This document shows, one piece after another, positions 62,901-64,000 of a stretch of 64,000 nt of DNA. The notes beneath the pieces are model-generated. The model worked only from the letters and a program-made list of their open reading frames with translations. It was not told the DNA's origin and made no database searches. Within the stretch, counting starts at the first letter, position 1; the number at the start of each line of letters is the position of its first letter. Source of the stretch: Bacteroidota bacterium (GTDB lineage: Bacteria; Bacteroidota; Ignavibacteria; Ignavibacteriales; Ignavibacteriaceae); assembly GCA_021824145.1 (NCBI GenBank), contig JAKALM010000001.1:434001-498000 (forward strand), given 5' to 3'. Made by a program: the position numbers and the translations under genes.

Positions 62901-64000
62901 GATTAAAAAGGGAATTGAAAACGCTAAAAAGTTTTCTTGGACCCAAAGCAAGGATATACTTACCAACGCATTAAATAAAATTATTGAATCACTCAAAAAT
63001 GTACCGCTAAATTTTTCCCAACCGCTCGATGACCTGAATAAGCTATTTTATACAATATTAAAAGACGGAAAGCTCGGTAATGCATTTACGGAATTGCAAA
63101 CACAGCTTATTGCAGGTTCGAATGGAGATGTAGAAAAATTAAAAACTGCTGAAGAAACACTAACTATTTTTGACGATACTTTCTTTAAGCGATCATTGAA
63201 GTCAATTATTGTTGCAGATACAAATGACCCTTATTATTGTTATATAATGGGCTTTAACTATTATGAACATGGTTTATTGAAAGAAGCGTTCGAAGCTTAT
63301 TTGAAAGCAATTAATCTAGGTTTGACGCACTGGAGAATTGGTTATCTTGTTTCCCTAGTTGCGCTAGATCTAAATAATATACAATTTGCCAGAGATATGC
63401 TTGGTAAGGTGCTGGAAGCTAAGGTTGATTATAAAGAAGCAAAAATTCTTTTAGATAAAATAGAGAAACCGGATCGGGATAATTGTTCTTTTCGCGTTTC
63501 AGCAATCGTTTCAACTTATAATTCCGAAAAATTTATTCGGGGATGTCTGGATGATTTGATTAATCAAACCTTGTATAAAAAAGGTGAACTGGAAATTGTA
63601 GTAGTTAATTCAGGTTCACAACAAAACGAAGAGGAGATTGTAAAAGAGTTCCAGCTGAATTATTCAAACATAAAATATGTCAAAACTAAAAACAGAGAAA
63701 CGGTCTACAAGGCATGGAACAGAGGAATTAAAGAAGCTTCGGGCAAATATATTACCAATGCCAATACGGATGACAGGCATAAAGAAGATGCACTTGAAAT
63801 TCTTGCATCTGCACTTGACGAGAATAAGAATATTTCGTTGGTATATGCGGATTCTAAAGTAACTAACCAGGAGAATGGTAAGTTTGATGATGCAGCTATA
63901 ACTGGATTTCTATTATGGCCTGAATTTGATCCGCTTAATTTATTTAAAATTTGTTATGTCGGTCCCCAGCCGATGTGGAAGAAATCTCTTCATCTTAAAT
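59923..64000 (+). CDS. Very large multi-glycosyltransferase, N-terminal 1359 residues (gene runs off the right edge)
   Basis: From ATG 59923 the frame is open with no stop to 64000. Domains: GT2 (1-235; [43 protein letters not shown]); a CgeB-like or GT4-like glycosyltransferase (327-646; [38 protein letters not shown]); a GT4 (665-1026; [37 protein letters not shown]); TPR-like helices (1050-1185); then a second GT2 beginning at 1191 ([33 protein letters not shown]). It is the fourth large glycosyltransferase in a row. It probably continues beyond the window. Confidence 0.85.
   Translation, partial: [1359 protein letters not shown]

Overview
The window is AT-rich bacterial chromosome. It most resembles the Ignavibacteria / Bacteroidota-Chlorobi side of the tree. 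The clues are a TPR protein with a GWxTD domain, a multi-repeat lamin-tail protein ending in a FlgD-like domain, a DUF5916 outer-membrane protein, and N-terminally hydrophobic pilin-like proteins. This placement is inference from gene content. I saw no rRNA, tRNA, CRISPR array, insertion sequence or phage gene.

From 1 to 44.8 kb is mostly ordinary core chromosome. It opens with the 5' end of a PEP/pyruvate-binding protein (minus strand), then gdhA, an M24 peptidase, aat, an MlaF-like ABC ATPase, the GWxTD protein, a LOG-family nucleotide hydrolase, a decayed cupin gene, a DinB-like protein, the 1284-residue lamin-tail protein and an SDR. A plus-strand run follows (15.7-25.9 kb): DUF3109 protein, rpoN, an ICMT-like membrane protein, a PpiC/SurA-type isomerase, hslV-hslU, and a CHASE2-AAA+ sigma-54 activator. 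Just after that activator lies a good -24/-12 sigma-54 promoter candidate in front of an outer-membrane-type protein. Next come a metallophosphoesterase and carA-carB. A perfect terminator hairpin stands between the car genes and any upstream promoter. Then come phoH, a lipoprotein, mnmA, a thioredoxin-TPR gene split by one in-frame TAG, and a three-gene corrinoid methyltransferase operon (UroD-type methyltransferase, B12-binding protein, homocysteine methyltransferase) that looks like a dispersed methionine-synthase-like system. A DUF5916 protein, a pilin-like protein and an unrecognised 619-residue coiled-coil membrane protein close this part.

From 44.9 kb to the right edge is an accessory surface-glycan region, all on the plus strand. 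It begins with an 11-bp-period phased repeat (12 units, no indel) and a palindrome module. The module recurs, with a related downstream flank, in front of the second transcription unit. Unit 1 is glf (UDP-galactopyranose mutase) plus a double GT2 protein. Unit 2 is a DegT/DnrJ aminotransferase, an ATP-grasp-HAD fusion, a small methyltransferase, and then three very large proteins of 1842, 817 and at least 1359 residues. These three string together GT2, GT4, methyltransferase and TPR modules. Together they look like a locus that makes a galactofuranose- and aminosugar-containing, probably methylated glycan, with several assembly steps fused into megaproteins. This region is the best candidate for something undescribed.
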